From positions 1 through 64,000 of the forward strand of contig NZ_MAXC01000003.1 in NCBI RefSeq assembly GCF_001693485.1: a stretch of 64,000 nt of DNA, given 5' to 3'. Position numbers and translations under genes: made by a program. This document shows positions 25,986 through 34,050 of this stretch, piece by piece (position 1 is the first letter of the stretch; every line of letters begins with the position of its first letter). This DNA comes from Bradyrhizobium sp. LMTR 3 (GTDB lineage Bacteria; Pseudomonadota; Alphaproteobacteria; Rhizobiales; Xanthobacteraceae). The notes below the pieces were generated by a model. It did not search any database, was not told where the DNA came from, and saw only the letters and a list, made by a program, of their open reading frames with translations.

Positions 25986-26843
25986 TCACACCGCCGTTGC
26001 CTTGGCGAACTCCACATAGATCTCGCGCAGGCGGTTGGTCATCGGGCCGGGCTTGCCGTCGGCGACCTTCTTGCCGTCGATCGACACCACGGCCTGTACG
26101 AACAGACTGGCGCTGGTAACGAAGGCTTCCTTGGCGGCCAGCGCTTCCTCGACGGAGAACGCCCGCTCCTCGACGCGGAGCTGGCGTTCTTCGGCCAGCG
26201 CGACGACGGCCTTGCGGGTGCAGCCGGGCAGGATCTCGCTGCCGTTCTGCCGGGTCACGATTACGTCGTCCTGGGTCAGGATGAAGCATGACGACGAGCC
26301 GCCCTCGGTCACCTTGCCGTCCTCGATCATCCAGGCCTCGCCGGCGCCGGCCACCGCCGCAGCCTGCTTGGCCAACACCTGCGCCAACAGCGCGACGCTC
26401 TTGATATCGCGGCGGGCCCAGCGCAGGTCCGGCACCGTGATCACGTTGATGCCGGTCTTGGCCGACGGCGCATTGATGATGTCCTTGGTTGAGGTGAACA
26501 TGATCAACGTCGGCTTTACGTTCTTCGGAAACGCAAAATCGCGCCCGGTGTCGGCGCCGCGCGTTACTTCCAGATAAACCATGCCGTTGACGAGATCGTT
26601 GCGCGCGACCAGTTCCTTCTGGATCTCCTGGATGCGCGCCGTCGTCTCCGGCAGCGCCAGCTCGATCTCGCCGACCGAGCGCTCCAGCCGCGCCAGGTGC
26701 GAGGCGTTGTCGATCAATTTTCCGTCCAGCACGGCGGCGACTTCATAGATGCCGTCGGCAAACAGGAATCCGCGGTCGAGGATCGAGACCTTCGCCTCGG
26801 AAAGCGGGACGAACGAGCCGTTGACGTAAGCGATCTGTTCCAA
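25986..26843 (-). CDS. D-amino-acid aminotransferase (class IV)
   Basis: A 285-residue fold-type IV PLP enzyme: AYVNGSFVPLSEAKVSILDRGFLFADGIYEV, MVYLEVTRGADTGRDFAFP, the Schiff-base Lys in RWARRDIKSVALL (about residue 147), then DGKVTEGGSSSCFILT and TSASLFVQAVVSIDG. The RGADTGRDFAFP stretch is typical of D-alanine transaminases (Dat). It would interconvert D-amino acids and 2-oxoacids. It lies near the gltIJKL transporter genes and a decayed D-amino-acid dehydrogenase gene (31712-32170), suggesting a D-amino-acid theme for this locus. Confidence 0.88.
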   Translation of the reverse strand: MEQIAYVNGSFVPLSEAKVSILDRGFLFADGIYEVAAVLDGKLIDNASHLARLERSVGEIELALPETTARIQEIQKELVARNDLVNGMVYLEVTRGADTGRDFAFPKNVKPTLIMFTSTKDIINAPSAKTGINVITVPDLRWARRDIKSVALLAQVLAKQAAAVAGAGEAWMIEDGKVTEGGSSSCFILTQDDVIVTRQNGSEILPGCTRKAVVALAEERQLRVEERAFSVEEALAAKEAFVTSASLFVQAVVSIDGKKVADGKPGPMTNRLREIYVEFAKATAV

Positions 26844-26922
26844 AGTAGAGTCTCCTGTAGGGAATGCGAAACGGGTGTGACGGACGTTATATGCAAGTCA
26901 TTATTGATGAGGAACTCTCGCC

Positions 26923-27002
26923 GTCATTCCGGGGCGATGCGCAGCATCGAACCCGGAATCTGGAGATTCCGGGTTCGCCTCTGCGAGGCGCCCCGGAATG
27001 AC
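26923..27002. repeat. Intergenic palindromic repeat, family A short relative
   Basis: GTCATTCCGGGGCG at the left is mirrored by CGCCCCGGAATGAC at the right. The centre carries CCCGGAATCTGGAGATTCCGGG, itself a palindrome. It lies just after the gltL stop and may act as a terminator. Confidence 0.8.
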
Positions 27003-27011
27003 GCTACGTCC

Positions 27012-27743
27012 CTAATGCGACAGAATCTTCGACAGGAACTTCTGCGCGCGTTCGCTGCGCGGACTGCCGAAGAAGTCCGTCTTCAGCGCATCCTCGACGA
27101 TCTCGCCCTTGTCCATGAAGATCACGCGATGCGCGACCTTGCTGGCAAAGCCCATTTCGTGGGTGACGACCATCATGGTCATGCCCTCATGGGCGAGGTC
27201 GACCATCACGTCGAGCACCTCGCTGATCATCTCGGGGTCGAGCGCCGAGGTCGGCTCGTCGAACAGCATCGCGATCGGATCCATGGCAAGCGCCCGCGCG
27301 ATCGCGACGCGCTGCTGCTGGCCGCCGGACAATTCGGCCGGATATTTGGTTGCATGTGCCTTCAAACCGACGCGATCGAGCAGCTTGTCGCCCTTGGCCA
27401 TGGCCTCGTCATGCGAGCGGCCCAGCACCTTCTCCTGCGCGAGACACAGATTCTCGATGATCCTCAAGTGCGGGAACAGCTCGAAATGCTGGAACACCAT
27501 GCCGACGCGCGCGCGCAGTTTCGGCAGATCGGTCTTGGGATCGTTGACCTTGATGCCGTCGAGAATGATCTGGCCTTCCTGAAACGGTTCAAGCGCGTTG
27601 ACGCATTTGATCAGCGTCGACTTTCCCGAGCCCGACGGGCCGCACACCACCACCACCTCGCCCTTGGCGACGCTCGTGGTGCAGTCCTTCAGCACCTGGA
27701 AACTCGGCCCGTACCATTTATTGACGTGGCTGATTTCGATCAT
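27012..27743 (-). CDS. gltL: Amino-acid ABC transporter ATP-binding protein
   Basis: A 243-residue polar amino-acid ABC ATPase: Walker [11 protein letters not shown]-loop [13 protein letters not shown], signature [15 protein letters not shown], Walker [16 protein letters not shown] and switch His in [10 protein letters not shown]. It energises uptake through the two permeases encoded 6 bp and about 700 bp upstream. The gene order SBP-permease-permease-ATPase and the strong GltI similarity of the receptor support glutamate/aspartate as substrate. Confidence 0.93.
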   Translation of the reverse strand: MIEISHVNKWYGPSFQVLKDCTTSVAKGEVVVVCGPSGSGKSTLIKCVNALEPFQEGQIILDGIKVNDPKTDLPKLRARVGMVFQHFELFPHLRIIENLCLAQEKVLGRSHDEAMAKGDKLLDRVGLKAHATKYPAELSGGQQQRVAIARALAMDPIAMLFDEPTSALDPEMISEVLDVMVDLAHEGMTMMVVTHEMGFASKVAHRVIFMDKGEIVEDALKTDFFGSPRSERAQKFLSKILSH

Positions 27744-27749
27744 GGGGTC

Positions 27750-28442
27750 TCACCGAACAATAGCAATGCGTGCCTGCAGGCGCCGGACGCCATAGGACGC
27801 GACACAGGAAATCACGAAATAGACCGCGGCTGCGAACAGATACATCTCGACCAGCCGGCCGTCGCGCTGCGCCACCTTGCTGGCGGCGCCCAGGAAATCC
27901 GGGATCGACAGCACATAGACCAGCGAAGTGTCCTGGAACAGCACGATGGTTTGCGTCAGCAGCACCGGCAGCATGTTACGAAACGCCTGCGGCAGCACGA
28001 TGTAGCGCATGGACTGGCTGTAGGTCAGGCCGAGCGCGCTCGCCGCAGCCGGCTGCCCTTTGGAGATCGACTGGATGCCGGCGCGCATGATCTCGGAGAA
28101 ATACGCCGCCTCGAACATGATGAAGGTGACGAGAGACGAGGTGAACGCGCCAACGCGAATGGGGCGCGACGCACCCGTCAGCCACTGGCCGATGTAGGGC
28201 ACCAGGAAATAGAACCAGAAGATCACCAGCACCAGCGGCAGCGAGCGCATGAAGTCGACATAGAGCCCGGCGACGCGGCCGAGCAGCTTGTAGCCGGACA
28301 ACCGCATCAGCGCGATCAGCGTACCGAAAATCAAGCCGCCCAGCGCCGACAACCCGGTCAGCATCAGCGTAAAGCTCATGCCGTCAAGGAACAGATAAGG
28401 CAGCGAGCGGCGGATGACATCGAAATCGAGATTGTCGAACAT
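27750..28442 (-). CDS. gltK: Amino-acid ABC transporter permease, GltK-like
   Basis: A 230-residue HisM/GltK-type permease with about five membrane segments. GLSALGGLIFGTLIALMRLSG is at the N-terminus, and the EAA loop contacting the ATPase appears as EIMRAGIQSISKGQPAAASALGLTYSQ. It starts one base from the upstream permease stop and ends 6 bp before gltL, so it is translated as part of the operon. Confidence 0.92.
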   Translation of the reverse strand: MFDNLDFDVIRRSLPYLFLDGMSFTLMLTGLSALGGLIFGTLIALMRLSGYKLLGRVAGLYVDFMRSLPLVLVIFWFYFLVPYIGQWLTGASRPIRVGAFTSSLVTFIMFEAAYFSEIMRAGIQSISKGQPAAASALGLTYSQSMRYIVLPQAFRNMLPVLLTQTIVLFQDTSLVYVLSIPDFLGAASKVAQRDGRLVEMYLFAAAVYFVISCVASYGVRRLQARIAIVR

Positions 28443-28443
28443 G

Positions 28444-29175
28444 CTATTTCCCCGTGATGTAGCCGGGGATCGCCAGGCTGCGTTCGAGGAAGCGCATGCC
28501 GGTGACGACGACGATGTTGATCGCGAGATACATCACGGTTGCGGCGGTGAAGGCCTCGAACACCTGGAACGAGAATTCCTGCATCGCCCGCGCCTGGCCG
28601 GTCAGTTCGATCAGGCCGATGGTGATCGCAACGGATGTATTCTTCACGGTATTGAGAAATTCGGACGTGAGCGGCGGCATGATGATGCGGAACGCCATCG
28701 GCAGCAGCACGTAGCGGTAGCCCTGCGCCGTCGTCAGTCCGAGCGCGGTCGCGGCATTCTTCTGTCCACGCGGCAGCGAGGCGATGCCCGCGGCCAATTG
28801 CACAGCGACACGCGCCGACATGAACAACCCGACCCCGATCGCCGCCGTCCAGAACGGCGCATTGGGAATCTGCTTTAGCCACAGCCCCGCGCCGCGCGGC
28901 AGCAGTTCGGGCAACACGAAGAACCAGAGGAATAACTGCACCAGCAGCGGCATGTTGCGGAAGAATTCCACATAGCCGAAGCCGATCCAGGATGCGGTTC
29001 TCGACGGCAGCGAGCGCAGGATGCCGATGATCGTGCCGAAAATCAGCGCGATGACCCAAGCCAGCAGCGCGGTCTGGATGGTCAGCAGCAGTCCCGCCAC
29101 CAGCATGTCGAGATAGGTCCCCGCCCCTGTCGGGTTCGGCTCGAAAAAGATGTGCCAGTTCCAGTTATAGTTCAC
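28444..29175 (-). CDS. gltJ: Amino-acid ABC transporter permease, GltJ-like
   Basis: A 243-residue inner-membrane permease of the polar amino-acid class: LLLTIQTALLAWVIALIFGTIIGILRS, VEFFRNMPLLVQLFLWFFVLPELLP and an EAA-like loop QLAAGIASLPRGQKNAATALGLTTAQGYR. GTG start at 29175. It is separated from gltI by a 228-bp gap containing a palindromic repeat, which could uncouple receptor and membrane-subunit levels. Confidence 0.92.
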   Translation of the reverse strand: MNYNWNWHIFFEPNPTGAGTYLDMLVAGLLLTIQTALLAWVIALIFGTIIGILRSLPSRTASWIGFGYVEFFRNMPLLVQLFLWFFVLPELLPRGAGLWLKQIPNAPFWTAAIGVGLFMSARVAVQLAAGIASLPRGQKNAATALGLTTAQGYRYVLLPMAFRIIMPPLTSEFLNTVKNTSVAITIGLIELTGQARAMQEFSFQVFEAFTAATVMYLAINIVVVTGMRFLERSLAIPGYITGK

Positions 29176-29284
29176 GCTGCACCTTGTCCCCGAAAGTGCC
29201 GGTAAAGCTCTTGGTTATGACTGCGTATGCAAATGTCCGGCCATTCTTTGCTTTCAAAAAATGGCCGGATCTGCCGGTTGGAAG

Positions 29285-29391
29285 CCCCTCATCCTGAGGA
29301 GCCGCGCATTGCGCGGCGTCTCGAAGGATGAAGGCCCAACTGGGGCCTCATGGGTTCGAGACGGCGCTGGCGCGCCTCCTCACCATGAGGG
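29285..29391. repeat. Intergenic palindromic repeat between gltI and gltJ
   Basis: CCCTCATCCTGAGGAG and the mirrored CTCCTCACCATGAGGG bracket inner arms including GCCGCGCATTGCGCGGC and GGCGCTGGCGCGCC. In ABC operons, hairpins at this position often protect the 5' binding-protein message, giving more receptor than permease. That role is inferred here. Confidence 0.75.
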
Positions 29392-29403
29392 TCAACAGAT
29401 CAC

Positions 29404-30315
29404 TTACTTATACGAATCCGGATCCGGCGAGTCCGACGGCTTGGCGAATTCGTTCTTCAGCTCGGCGCTGATCGGCGTGTTGAGGTTCAGGCCCTTGGGC
29501 GGGATCTTCTGCGTGAACCACTTGTCGTAGATCTTCTGGCCCTCGCCGCCGGTATAGAGCGCAGCCGTCGCCGCATCGACCACCTTCTTGAAGGCCGGAT
29601 CGTCCTTGCGCAGCATGATGCCGTAGGGCTCGGGCTTGGAGAACGCATCCTTGGAGATGACGTAATCGCCTGGCGCCTTCGAGCCGGCAACCAGGCTCGC
29701 GAGCAGGATGTCGTCCATCACGAAGGCCACGGCGCGATCGGTCTCAACCATCAGGAATGCCTCGGCGTGATCCTTGGCCGGGATGATGTTGACGTTGAGG
29801 TTGCGCGCGGCGTTCGCTTCGGTGAGCTGCTTGATATTGGTGGTGCCGGCGGTCGAGACCACCGGCTTGCCCTTCAGATCGTCGATCGAATTGATCTTGC
29901 TCGCCTTCTTGGTGACGTAGCGGCTCGCGGTCAGGAAGTGGGTGTTGGTGTAGGAAATCTGCTTCTGGCGCTCGGCATTGTTCGTGGTCGAGCCGCATTC
30001 GAGATCGATCGTGCCGTTGGCGAGCAACGGGATGCGGGTCGACGACGTCACCGGGTTGAGCTTGACCTCGAGCTTGTCGAGCTTGAGCTCCTTCTTCACG
30101 GCATCGACGATCTTGTAGCAGATGTCCATGGCGTAGCCGATCGGCTTCTGGTTGTCGTCGAGATAGGAAAACGGAATCGACGAGTCGCGGTAGCCGAGCG
30201 TGATGGCGCCGGTGTCCTTGATGTTCTTCAGCGTTCCGGTGAGCTCCTGGGCCGTTGCCGGCCCGGCGCACAATGCACCCGCGACCAGACAGCCGATAAT
30301 ATGACGGTGTTTCAC
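29404..30315 (-). CDS. gltI: Glutamate/aspartate ABC transporter substrate-binding protein
   Basis: A 303-residue periplasmic receptor with a signal peptide (IIGCLVAGALCAGPATA-QE). The fold-I signature IPFSYLDDNQKPIGYAMDIC, then TSSTRIPLLANGTIDLECGSTTNNAERQKQ and the C-terminal YDKWFTQKIPPKGLNLN follow E. coli GltI closely, so glutamate/aspartate binding is likely. The GTG at 30315 is preceded by GGAGGGAGAAG at good spacing and is preferred to the ATG at 30357. It lies 43 bp downstream of a LysR gene on the same strand. Confidence 0.92.
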   Translation of the reverse strand: MKHRHIIGCLVAGALCAGPATAQELTGTLKNIKDTGAITLGYRDSSIPFSYLDDNQKPIGYAMDICYKIVDAVKKELKLDKLEVKLNPVTSSTRIPLLANGTIDLECGSTTNNAERQKQISYTNTHFLTASRYVTKKASKINSIDDLKGKPVVSTAGTTNIKQLTEANAARNLNVNIIPAKDHAEAFLMVETDRAVAFVMDDILLASLVAGSKAPGDYVISKDAFSKPEPYGIMLRKDDPAFKKVVDAATAALYTGGEGQKIYDKWFTQKIPPKGLNLNTPISAELKNEFAKPSDSPDPDSYK

Positions 30316-30358
30316 GTAACTTCTCCCTCCAAAGGTTTCAGATGATTGCTCATCCACC

Positions 30359-31351
30359 CTAACTCAGCAACTTGCCGGGCCGTTTGGCCGGCGGTCTCGA
30401 ACCTGTCTTGGCAGAACCCTTGGCAAGACCCTTGGCAAGACCGCCTCCGGCGTGCCCGGCACTATGCCTGCACAATTCGGACCAAAACAGATTTAGCGCC
30501 CGTTGACCATCATGCATTCGGCCCCTGAATGCGACTAAAGACAAAGGCAACGCCCACTTGTCGCCGCCGATCGGGACCAGCCGTTTCCGGCCGGAAGCCG
30601 CCACAGTCCCCTCCGTTAACCAAGCCACGCCGCGTCCGCTGAGCGCCATCCCGCACAGCACGTCCGACATGTCGCTTTCAATGGCCCGCACGCCGAAAAT
30701 GGGGGCGGTCTCCAGGATGAGATCGACCAGCCGGGCGAAATAGACGCCGGGCGAATACATCAAAAGGGGGACCGGATGCGACGCCCGGCCGGGTAGCGAC
30801 GCGCCTCCCTTCGCCACCAGCGCCTCGCTGGCATAGGGCCGCAGGAATTCGGTGCCGAGCGTGACGCGCTCGTAGCGATCCGGATCGAGATGGATCGGCT
30901 GCTGGGCGTGGTGGTAGCAGATCATCAAATCCACGTTGTCGGAGACGAGCGAGGTGACGAGATCGTGGATGTTGCCGACGACCACAGAGCAGCTCAACCG
31001 CCGCTCTTGTGACCAGGCCTGCCACCAATGCGGCAGCCGGGCGGTGGCCATCGCGAACGGCAGGGCAATACGGATATGTTCGTTGCGGCGAAGTGGCTTG
31101 CCGCCAAGCTCGACGCGGCTGTCGAGCATCTGCCGCAATAGCTCGCCGGCATGCTCGCGAAAGCGCTCGCCTTGCGGCGTGAGCTGCGTCGGGTACACGC
31201 TGCGGTCGATCAGGTCGAAGCCGAGCCAGGCTTCGAGGGACTTGATCCGCCGGCTGAACGCGGCCTGGAACGTGTTTCGTTTCTCGGCGGCGCGGGTGAA
31301 ATTGCCGGTCTCGGCCACCATCAGGAAATCCTGAAGCCAGCGAAGCTCCAT
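30359..31351 (-). CDS. LysR-family transcriptional regulator
   Basis: A 330-residue LysR protein starting MELRWLQDFLMVAETGNFTRAAEKRNTFQAAFSRRIKSLEAWLG with a standard effector domain (LSCSVVVGNIHDLV, GVAWLTEGTVAASG). The C-terminal tail is low-complexity, with a tandem GLAKGLAKGSAKTG from a repeated 12-bp unit. It lies directly upstream of gltI. Upstream of its start are three ATGCAA-type palindromes and then the dadA remnant, so it probably once controlled a divergent dadA and possibly the transporter. Confidence 0.88.
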   Translation of the reverse strand: MELRWLQDFLMVAETGNFTRAAEKRNTFQAAFSRRIKSLEAWLGFDLIDRSVYPTQLTPQGERFREHAGELLRQMLDSRVELGGKPLRRNEHIRIALPFAMATARLPHWWQAWSQERRLSCSVVVGNIHDLVTSLVSDNVDLMICYHHAQQPIHLDPDRYERVTLGTEFLRPYASEALVAKGGASLPGRASHPVPLLMYSPGVYFARLVDLILETAPIFGVRAIESDMSDVLCGMALSGRGVAWLTEGTVAASGRKRLVPIGGDKWALPLSLVAFRGRMHDGQRALNLFWSELCRHSAGHAGGGLAKGLAKGSAKTGSRPPAKRPGKLLS

Positions 31352-31514
31352 CAAGCCCCCCGCATTGCAGGCGACAGCCGCGCCGCCACGACGGCCGCCA
31401 CGATAGCCGCTCTGGGGCAACGCATGGCTGCGGACGCCAACCGGCGCTGGCTCTCGATGGCAAATGTGAAGCTCCATGCCGGCAAAGGTAGCGGGTCGCC
31501 ACGCGGCATGACCA

Positions 31515-31529
31515 ATGCAAGCTTTGCAT
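31515..31529. promoter_or_regulatory. LysR-type palindrome, copy 1
   Basis: ATGCAAGCTTTGCAT, with 6-bp perfect arms around 3 bp, is 164 bp upstream of the LysR start. It shares its arms with the sites at 31647 and 31663. Confidence 0.5.
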
Positions 31530-31646
31530 CGCCTCCACTCGCCTTCGCTTCTGCGGCAGTCCCCGTCAATTCTCGCCCGTTCATGTCGCCCGTCCGCATT
31601 CGCCCATGATCGCATCTTCCTTAGCCTGCCATGCCTCCGGCAGGTT

Positions 31647-31661
31647 ATGCAAATTTTGCAT
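31647..31661. promoter_or_regulatory. LysR-type palindrome, copy 2
   Basis: ATGCAAATTTTGCAT has perfect ATGCAA/TTGCAT arms with the T-N11-A spacing expected for LysR regulators. It lies one base away from copy 3, a typical activation/recognition pair layout. Confidence 0.55.
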
Positions 31662-31662
31662 C

Positions 31663-31677
31663 ATGCAGATTTGGCAT
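31663..31677. promoter_or_regulatory. LysR-type palindrome, copy 3 (imperfect)
   Basis: ATGCAGATTTGGCAT keeps the outer ATGC/GCAT arms but differs inside. Centre-to-centre spacing to copy 2 is 16 bp, about one and a half helical turns. Confidence 0.45.
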
Positions 31678-31711
31678 CACTGGCGGCGTTCGGCGGCCTT
31701 AAACCTGGTGA

Positions 31712-32170
31712 GCAACACCCCTTCGTCGATCGTTTCTCACGCTCACGTTTTCACCGGCACCGGAGGCGCGCCTCCTTCGGCACAGCGTCACGGACATGGA
31801 ACGCAAGCTGGTATTTGCGCCGCTCGCGCGCGACGGGCACACAGCCATACGGGTTGCCGGTATCGCCGATCTCGAAAGCGACACCACGATCGATGCAGGA
31901 CGCGTCGAAGTCCTGCGCCGCGCCTCCGCCGAGTTGCTTGGGATCGACGCAGCCGGTGACGTCGAGCCCTGGTGCGGGCTTCGTCCCATGACACCCGACA
32001 GCCGGCCGATCATCGGCTGGTCGCCGCTTGACGGCCTCTTCATCAACTCAGGACACGGCATGCTCGGCTGGACGCTGGCGTGCGGCAGCGCGCGGCTGAC
32101 GGCTGACTTGATCGGTTGCAAGGCATCGGTCACCGCGACCAGAGCGTTTGCCCTGCGCCGCGCTGCCTAA
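31712..32170 (+). pseudogene. dadA: 3' remnant of a D-amino-acid dehydrogenase gene (dadA)
   Basis: The open frame from about 31712 reads SFLTLTFSPAPEARLLRHSVTDMERKLVFAPL and then GIADLESDTTIDAGRV, GDVEPWCGLRPMTPDSRPIIGWS and FINSGHGMLGWTLACGSARLTADLIG. This is the unmistakable C-terminal third of DadA-type FAD oxidoreductases. The N-terminal FAD-binding GxGxxG part (about 270 residues) is missing: a TGA lies at 31709 and no matching sequence remains upstream. The surviving coding frame is clean, which suggests a fairly recent internal deletion. Confidence 0.8.
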
Positions 32171-32427
32171 TGGTCGATACGTTGCAAACGAGGGGAGCCG
32201 GCCCTCCGGGCCGCGCCCTAGCATCCCGGCGTCGGCCAAATTCCGTAATCCGGGATGCCGCGGCGGACCGATTGTCGCTTGCATCATCTCCAGCCTGTTG
32301 CGGCGCGGACGGCGCGAGCCTCCCAGCCACCAACACGCTTTTCTTCCTGGGCGATTTCAGGGATGATCGAGCCCGGGAAGAAACAAGCGGCTCTCGTGTC
32401 AAGAGAAGCTGCAGGGGAGTGTTGCAT

Positions 32428-33396
32428 ATGTTCAGACGTAGCCATTTGGCGACCGCCATTGCTGCCTTCATGCTGATATCCGCAGCCGCCGGCGCGCAGG
32501 AATATCCCACCAAGCCGATTACGCTGATCGTCCCGTGGCCGGCGGGCGGTTCGACCGACATCTCGATGCGCGCGATCGCCGAGAGCGCTTCGAAGGTTCT
32601 GGGGCAGCCGATCGCAATCGACAACAAGGCCGGCGGCTCCGGCACCGTCGGGCCTGCCACCATGGCGGCAGGCGCCAAACCCGACGGTTATACCATCGCA
32701 CAGATTCCGATCACGGTGTTTCGGCTGCCGCTGATGCAGGAAGTCTCGTGGGATCCGGCCAAGGACTTCACCTACATCGTTCATCTCACCGGCTACACGT
32801 TCGGCGTCACCACGAGCGCCGAGTCGCAATTCAAGACCTGGAAGGACGTGGTCGACTACGCCAAGCAGAATCCCGGCAAGGTGACTTATGCGACGCCGGG
32901 CGCCGGCACATCACTGCATATTGGCATGGAGCAGATCGCCTCGATGGCCGACATCAAGCTGACCCAGGTGCCGTTCAAGGGCGGCGCAGAGACCAATGCC
33001 GCGGTGCTGGGCCAGCACACCATGCTGCAGGCGGATTCGACCGGCTGGCGGCCGCTGGTCGACGCCGGCAAGCTGCGGCTTCTGATGGTGTGGACCTCGG
33101 CGCGCTCGCCTAACTATCCCAACGTGCCGACGCTCAAGGAGCTCGGCTATCCCATGGTCTACGACTCCCCGTTCGGCATCGCGGGCCCGAAAGGCATGGA
33201 CCCGAAGATCGTCGCCAAGCTGCACGACGCCTTCAAGAAGGCGCTGGAAGATCCGGCTGTCATCGCCACCCTTGCCAAATTCGACATGGTGCCAAACTAC
33301 AAGAACACCGAGGACTACAAGAAGTTCGTCGTCGAGGTCACCGAGTCCGAGCGCAAGGTGGTCGACAAGCTCGGCCTGGCGAAAAAGACGAACTAG
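32428..33396 (+). CDS. tctC: Tripartite tricarboxylate transporter substrate-binding protein
   Basis: A 322-residue Bug-type periplasmic receptor: signal peptide LATAIAAFMLISAAAGA-QEY, then PTKPITLIVPWPAGGSTDISMRAIAE, IDNKAGGSGTVGPATMAA, VTYATPGAGTSLHIGMEQ and NVPTLKELGYPMVYDSPFGI. GCAGGGGAGTGTTGCAT precedes the ATG. Together with the downstream tctB and tctA it makes a complete secondary carboxylate importer, unlike the orphan Bug gene at 8148. Confidence 0.92.
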   Translation: MFRRSHLATAIAAFMLISAAAGAQEYPTKPITLIVPWPAGGSTDISMRAIAESASKVLGQPIAIDNKAGGSGTVGPATMAAGAKPDGYTIAQIPITVFRLPLMQEVSWDPAKDFTYIVHLTGYTFGVTTSAESQFKTWKDVVDYAKQNPGKVTYATPGAGTSLHIGMEQIASMADIKLTQVPFKGGAETNAAVLGQHTMLQADSTGWRPLVDAGKLRLLMVWTSARSPNYPNVPTLKELGYPMVYDSPFGIAGPKGMDPKIVAKLHDAFKKALEDPAVIATLAKFDMVPNYKNTEDYKKFVVEVTESERKVVDKLGLAKKTN

Positions 33397-33404
33397 CTTC
33401 GGCC

Positions 33405-33543
33405 GTGTCCCGGACGCGGTGCAGCGTTCTTCACGCTGCTCCGCAGAGCCGGGACCCACTGCGTCCGCAAACACTACGCCCGCAAATTTATGGACCCGGC
33501 TCTGCAGCGCACCATTTCGTGCTGCGCAGCGTCCGGGGAACGG
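33405..33543. repeat. Intergenic inverted repeat between tctC and tctB
   Basis: GTGTCCCGGACGCGGTGCAGC on the left is mirrored by GCTGCGCAGCGTCCGGGGAAC on the right, and inner arms GCAGAGCCGGGACCCA and TGGACCCGGCTCTGC pair. The whole element could fold as one long hairpin within the operon, perhaps adjusting receptor versus membrane-subunit dosage. Confidence 0.75.
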
Positions 33544-33557
33544 CTGAGAGAGTATCA

Positions 33558-34043
33558 ATGAGTGATCAATCCAACGTCAATTTCCGCCTGAACAATTCAG
33601 AACTGTGGGGCGGACTGATCGGGCTCGCGCTTGGCGGCTTTGTCATCTGGTCCGGGCTCAAGCTGAAGCTCGGTACCATCAACGATCCCGGCGCTGGATT
33701 CGTGCTGTTCTATACCGGCATTCTGATATGCTTGTTCGCCGCCGCGATCATTATCGCGGCACTGACCGAGGGCGGGCCGACCTTCGGCTCGCGCTGGGAG
33801 AATACGCGCTGGACCAAGCCGGTCATCATCATCGCCTGCCTCATCGCGTTCGCGTTTTCGCTCAATACGTTCGGCTTTCTGCTGTCGTCGATCCCGCTGA
33901 TGGTACTGCTGTTGCGCCTGGTCGATCCGGTGCGCTGGCAGCTCACGATTCCGATCGCGCTACTGGTCCCGCTCGGCATGTGGTGGATCCTCAAACGTTT
34001 GCTTTTGATCCAGTTGCCATCCGGCATCTTCGAAATCGGCTGA
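33558..34043 (+). CDS. tctB: TctB-family small membrane subunit
   Basis: A 161-residue protein with four hydrophobic segments (GLIGLALGGFVIWSGLKL, GFVLFYTGILICLFAAAIIIAAL, PVIIIACLIAFAFSLNTFGFLLSS, LTIPIALLVPLGMWWILKRLL), the standard TctB topology. It pairs with TctA. ATG 33558 was chosen because the upstream frame is repeat sequence. It ends 7 bp before tctA. Confidence 0.9.
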   Translation: MSDQSNVNFRLNNSELWGGLIGLALGGFVIWSGLKLKLGTINDPGAGFVLFYTGILICLFAAAIIIAALTEGGPTFGSRWENTRWTKPVIIIACLIAFAFSLNTFGFLLSSIPLMVLLLRLVDPVRWQLTIPIALLVPLGMWWILKRLLLIQLPSGIFEIG

Positions 34044-34050
34044 CCGAACC

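Larger units (their letters stand above)
31352..31711. other. Intergenic region upstream of the LysR gene
   Basis: About 360 bp hold the LysR promoter, the three ATGCAA palindromes and a CCTGCCATGCCTCCGGCAGG hairpin (31625-31644). No intact gene is seen. The 5' two thirds of dadA that would be expected here are gone. Confidence 0.45.

Noticed and set aside
30405..30450. A short tandem repeat (CCTTGGCAAGAC units) that might be a CRISPR or VNTR
   Set aside because: It lies inside the LysR gene as a 2-3 unit repeat encoding GLAKGLAKG. There are no spacers, and it is a minor coding repeat.
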